Of a DNA stretch of 7,003 nucleotides, positions 5,393 to 7,003 are shown piece after piece. The position numbers and the translations under genes are program-made. Numbering within the stretch: the first letter of the stretch is position 1; each line of letters begins with the position of its first letter. The notes beneath the pieces were generated by a model, which worked only from the letters and a program-made list of their open reading frames with translations, was not told the origin of the DNA and ran no database searches. Source of the stretch: Desulfuromonadales bacterium (GTDB lineage: Bacteria > Desulfobacterota > Desulfuromonadia > Desulfuromonadales > BM103); assembly GCA_030640215.1 (NCBI GenBank), contig DAOWJU010000308.1, positions 1 to 7,003 of the forward strand. The letters run 5' to 3'.

Positions 5393-6574
5393 TTACTTTT
5401 TCTTCTGGGCCTGTTTGAACAGATCGGCAAAGGAACCCATGCCGCCCGAGGCTTTTTCTTCATATGAGGTCTCTTCTGATTCGTCACCTTTATCACGAAC
5501 CGGAACCAGCGAGATACGCTTCTCGTCAAGGTCGATTTTTTCGATGTTGACCTGCAGCTTCTGGCCAACTTTCAGCACATCCTGGGGATGCTTGATGCGC
5601 TGCTCTCCGCCGATTCTTGAAATATGCATCAGGCCATCGATGCCTTCTTCCAGAGTGATGAAAGCACCGAACTTGGCAAGTCGTGAGACGGTGCCGGTGT
5701 GAGTCGAACCGACCGGATAGCTGGTCTCGACCTTCAGCCATGGATTGGCCAGGGTGTCGCGCAGGCTGAAGGAAAAACGATCATTCTCCCAGTCACATTT
5801 TTTGACAGCGACTTCGAGTTCCTGGCCAAGCTGGAGAACCTCTTCGATATTTTCCACACGACCATAAGAAATTTCGGAGATCGGCAAAAGACCTTCGAGT
5901 CCGCCGATATCGATAAAGGCACCGAAGTCGCGGATGTTGGTGATCGTCCCTGAAACCACCATGCCTTCCTTAAGGGTTTTCATCAGCTCAGCTTTTTGCT
6001 CCTGGCGTTCTTCATCGAGGATAACCCGGTGCGAGACGACGACGTTGCGGCCCTGCTCGCTGAACAGGGTAATGCGGAAGGAGCGGGTGGTGTCCATGAC
6101 CTCAGCCGAATCATCCTGGCGACGCAGACCAAGTTGCGAGAAGGGGCAGAAGGCACGGACGTTGCCCGGCAACTTGATTTCGTAGCCACCCTTGATCTCT
6201 TTTTCGATGCGGCCCTCGACCGGAATGGCATTGCGCCAAGCCTCTTCAAGCTGGGCCGTTCCGGAAGAACCGCCGCCGAGGCGGGTGGTGAAACGCATTT
6301 CGCCGCCTTTGCGTGACATGAAATAGGCGCTGACCTGATCGCCAACCTCGACAGTCAGGTTGCCTTCATCGTCAAGCAGTTCCTTACGATCGAGAACCCC
6401 CTCTCCCTTCTGGCTGATATCAAGAAAAATCCATTCGCTGCCAATCTGTAGTACTTTGGCATCGATTTTCTGGCCCGGTTCAAGCTGAGTCTTGCCAACC
6501 ATGCTTTGCTCAAACATTTCGGCAAAACTGCCTTCTTCACTCATGTCCTGATCGTCAAATGTTTCGTCGCTCAT
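5393..6574 (-). CDS. RNA-binding protein with four S1 domains (30S ribosomal protein S1-like)
   Basis: This 393-residue cytoplasmic protein has four consecutive OB-fold S1 domains: about 33-98, 116-186, 203-273 and 286-358. The last two are canonical, with the core patterns GTITNIRDFGAFIDIGGLEG (209-228) and GTVSRLAKFGAFITLEEGIDG; the first two are more divergent. Protein S1 of E. coli has six domains and 557 residues, so this is a short S1-like protein. It could be the ribosomal S1 of this lineage or a paralogue that binds mRNA. The N-terminus is acidic, and the C-terminal tail ends in KKK. A short hydrophobic motif is repeated at both ends: SFAEMF at 16-21 and SFADLF at 381-386. The ATG has a GAGGAAA ribosome site six bases upstream and a strong promoter about 40 bases further away. 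Transcription runs towards the rarD-like gene. Confidence 0.9.
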   Translation of the reverse strand: MSDETFDDQDMSEEGSFAEMFEQSMVGKTQLEPGQKIDAKVLQIGSEWIFLDISQKGEGVLDRKELLDDEGNLTVEVGDQVSAYFMSRKGGEMRFTTRLGGGSSGTAQLEEAWRNAIPVEGRIEKEIKGGYEIKLPGNVRAFCPFSQLGLRRQDDSAEVMDTTRSFRITLFSEQGRNVVVSHRVILDEERQEQKAELMKTLKEGMVVSGTITNIRDFGAFIDIGGLEGLLPISEISYGRVENIEEVLQLGQELEVAVKKCDWENDRFSFSLRDTLANPWLKVETSYPVGSTHTGTVSRLAKFGAFITLEEGIDGLMHISRIGGEQRIKHPQDVLKVGQKLQVNIEKIDLDEKRISLVPVRDKGDESEETSYEEKASGGMGSFADLFKQAQKKK

Positions 6575-6610
6575 CGGTTTCCTCGTCTGAAAGATTAGGT
6601 GCGGGCCATC

Positions 6611-6639
6611 ATTATAAGCATGTTTTTCACAGCTGTCAT
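6611..6639 (-). promoter_or_regulatory. Sigma-70-type promoter of the S1-domain gene
   Basis: On the minus strand ATGACA (6634-6639, five of six matches) is followed after exactly 17 bases by a perfect TATAAT (6611-6616). Transcription would begin near 6604, giving a leader of roughly 30 bases that holds the GAGGAAA ribosome site at 6578-6584. Box quality, spacing and position all agree with strong constitutive expression. Confidence 0.75.
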
Positions 6640-6707
6640 GGCTTAAGATGAAGCAATATGAGTTAAATTGTCGATTTCTTCCTGAAGCCTGCTATCTTGT
6701 CTGTAGC

Positions 6708-6730
6708 TCTGTGGAGAAATCTTCCACAGA
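6708..6730. repeat. 8-bp dyad TCTGTGGA/TCCACAGA
   Basis: A perfect 8-bp inverted repeat surrounds a 7-base centre in the divergent intergenic region, about 70 bases upstream of the S1 gene promoter and 22 bases from the second fold-back element. No T run follows on either strand, so it is not an intrinsic terminator. It could be an operator dyad or a chance palindrome. A TTGACA hexamer (minus strand, 6736-6741) lies beside it, but no acceptable -10 box follows. Confidence 0.35.
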
Positions 6731-6751
6731 TTGTCTGTCAATAAAAAGGAT

Positions 6752-6871
6752 GTAACTATTCCGCAATATAAATTGCCCCCCTCAATCCCCCCTGTTTTAC
6801 AGGGGGGAAGCGAGGACAACGAGCAGGGGGGTGCTCTTGATGATTTAAGGACAAATGTGCTGAATAGTTAC
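6752..6871. mobile_element. 120-bp MITE-like fold-back element with nested C6/G6 hairpins
   Basis: GTAACTATTCCGCA (6752-6765) and TGCTGAATAGTTAC (6858-6871) are inverted repeats with one mismatch in 14. Inside, CCCCCCT (6776-6782) pairs with AGGGGGG (6825-6831), and within that CCCCCCTGT (6787-6795) pairs with ACAGGGGGG (6799-6807) around a 3-base loop. The whole unit can fold as nested stems and codes for nothing. No clear target duplication is visible in the flanks; TA at 6753-6754 and 6869-6870 could be one if the repeat starts two bases further in. The right end lies 2 bp before an ATG of the flavoprotein gene. Confidence 0.75.
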
Positions 6872-6885
6872 GAATGGATTCCAGT

Positions 6886-7003
6886 ATGAAACAATATGAC
6901 GTCATAGTCGTCGGCGGTGGCCCAGCCGGGCTCTTTGCTGCCGGGTTTGCAGCGCGCCAGGGTGCCAGGGTGCTGCTGCTGGAGAAAAATGCACGCTGCG
7001 GCG
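6886..7003 (+). CDS. FAD/NAD(P)-binding flavoprotein, BaiN/HI0933-like, N-terminal fragment
   Basis: Only the first 39 residues are present. They form a classical Rossmann dinucleotide-binding unit: beta strand YDVIVVGG, the GxGxxG loop in GGGPAG (10-15), helix [12 protein letters not shown], and the second strand VLLLEKN, whose Glu would bind the adenosine ribose. The EKNARCG ending resembles the EKN.RPGRKLL of the HI0933/YhiN/BaiN flavoproteins, so that family is preferred, although other FAD-dependent oxidoreductases share the fold. Two in-frame ATGs exist. The one at 6886 has a weak GGA seven bases before it and gives the usual [12 protein letters not shown] start; ATG at 6874 would add four residues and has no ribosome site. 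An in-frame TAG at 6865-6867 bars longer versions. The gene diverges from the S1-domain gene, and its expected promoter region is occupied by the fold-back element. Confidence 0.8.
   Translation, partial: MKQYDVIVVGGGPAGLFAAGFAARQGARVLLLEKNARCG

Noticed and set aside
5268..5702. 144-codon plus-strand open frame across the rarD/S1 junction
   Set aside because: It is antisense to two well-supported genes and shows low-complexity Ser-rich composition typical of a shadow frame.
6668..6698. Plus-strand promoter TTGTCG...TATCTT for the flavoprotein gene
   Set aside because: The 19-base spacer and four-of-six matches for each box, nearly 190 bases from the start codon, are not convincing.
6724..6728. 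DnaA-box-like TTCCACA near the 6708-6730 dyad, suggesting an origin
   Set aside because: It differs from TTATCCACA at two positions, and there is no cluster of boxes, AT-rich unwinding region or dnaA/dnaN neighbour.
6787..6807. CCCCCCTGT-TTT-ACAGGGGGG as an intrinsic terminator
   Set aside because: The stem is strong, but neither strand has a T run after it, and it lies inside the fold-back element.

Overview
The window most likely comes from a Gram-negative anaerobe of the Desulfuromonadales/Desulfuromonadia type (former Deltaproteobacteria). This is inferred from gene content (spmA/spmB in a presumably non-sporulating genome, a four-domain S1 protein, RarD, a BaiN-type flavoprotein), near-balanced base composition, and intergenic fold-back repeats. 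No rRNA or other taxonomic marker is present, so the placement is tentative. Gene identities come from motif recognition, not database searches.

Layout: (1) 3-245, + strand, the 3' end of an Abi-like gene cut by the window edge. (2) 246-373, a convergent gap with a 9-bp perfect hairpin (REP-like or terminator). (3) 374-1294, - strand, an MBL-fold hydrolase. (4) 1349-1517, a 169-bp fold-back (MITE-like) element with 14-bp perfect terminal inverted repeats, ending 4 bp from the stop codon of the next gene. (5) 1522-4216, - strand, a tightly packed four-gene operon read as LD-carboxypeptidase (S66) -> spmA -> spmB -> class II glutamine amidotransferase. Two junctions are ATGA overlaps and the third is a directly abutting stop/start. 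(6) 4341-5315, - strand, a RarD-family EamA permease. (7) 5321-5364, a REP-like hairpin between the rarD-like start and the S1 gene. (8) 5393-6574, - strand, a protein with four S1 domains, preceded by a good sigma-70-type promoter. (9) 6752-6871, a second fold-back element, 120 bp, with nested C6/G6 hairpins. (10) 6886-7003, + strand, the start of an FAD/NAD(P)-binding flavoprotein cut by the window end.

Functionally, the most suggestive unit is the four-gene operon. SpmA and SpmB are known from Bacillus, where they are encoded beside the peptidoglycan carboxypeptidase DacB. Here they are joined to a different peptidoglycan-type carboxypeptidase and to an N-terminal-nucleophile glutaminase-like enzyme. 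This suggests a cell-wall peptide or muropeptide module not tied to sporulation (inference). The intergenic spaces hold two different MITE-like elements and two REP-like hairpins sharing a GGGACAC core. One of the MITE-like elements ends 2-14 bp upstream of a start codon and may have replaced the native leader of the flavoprotein gene.
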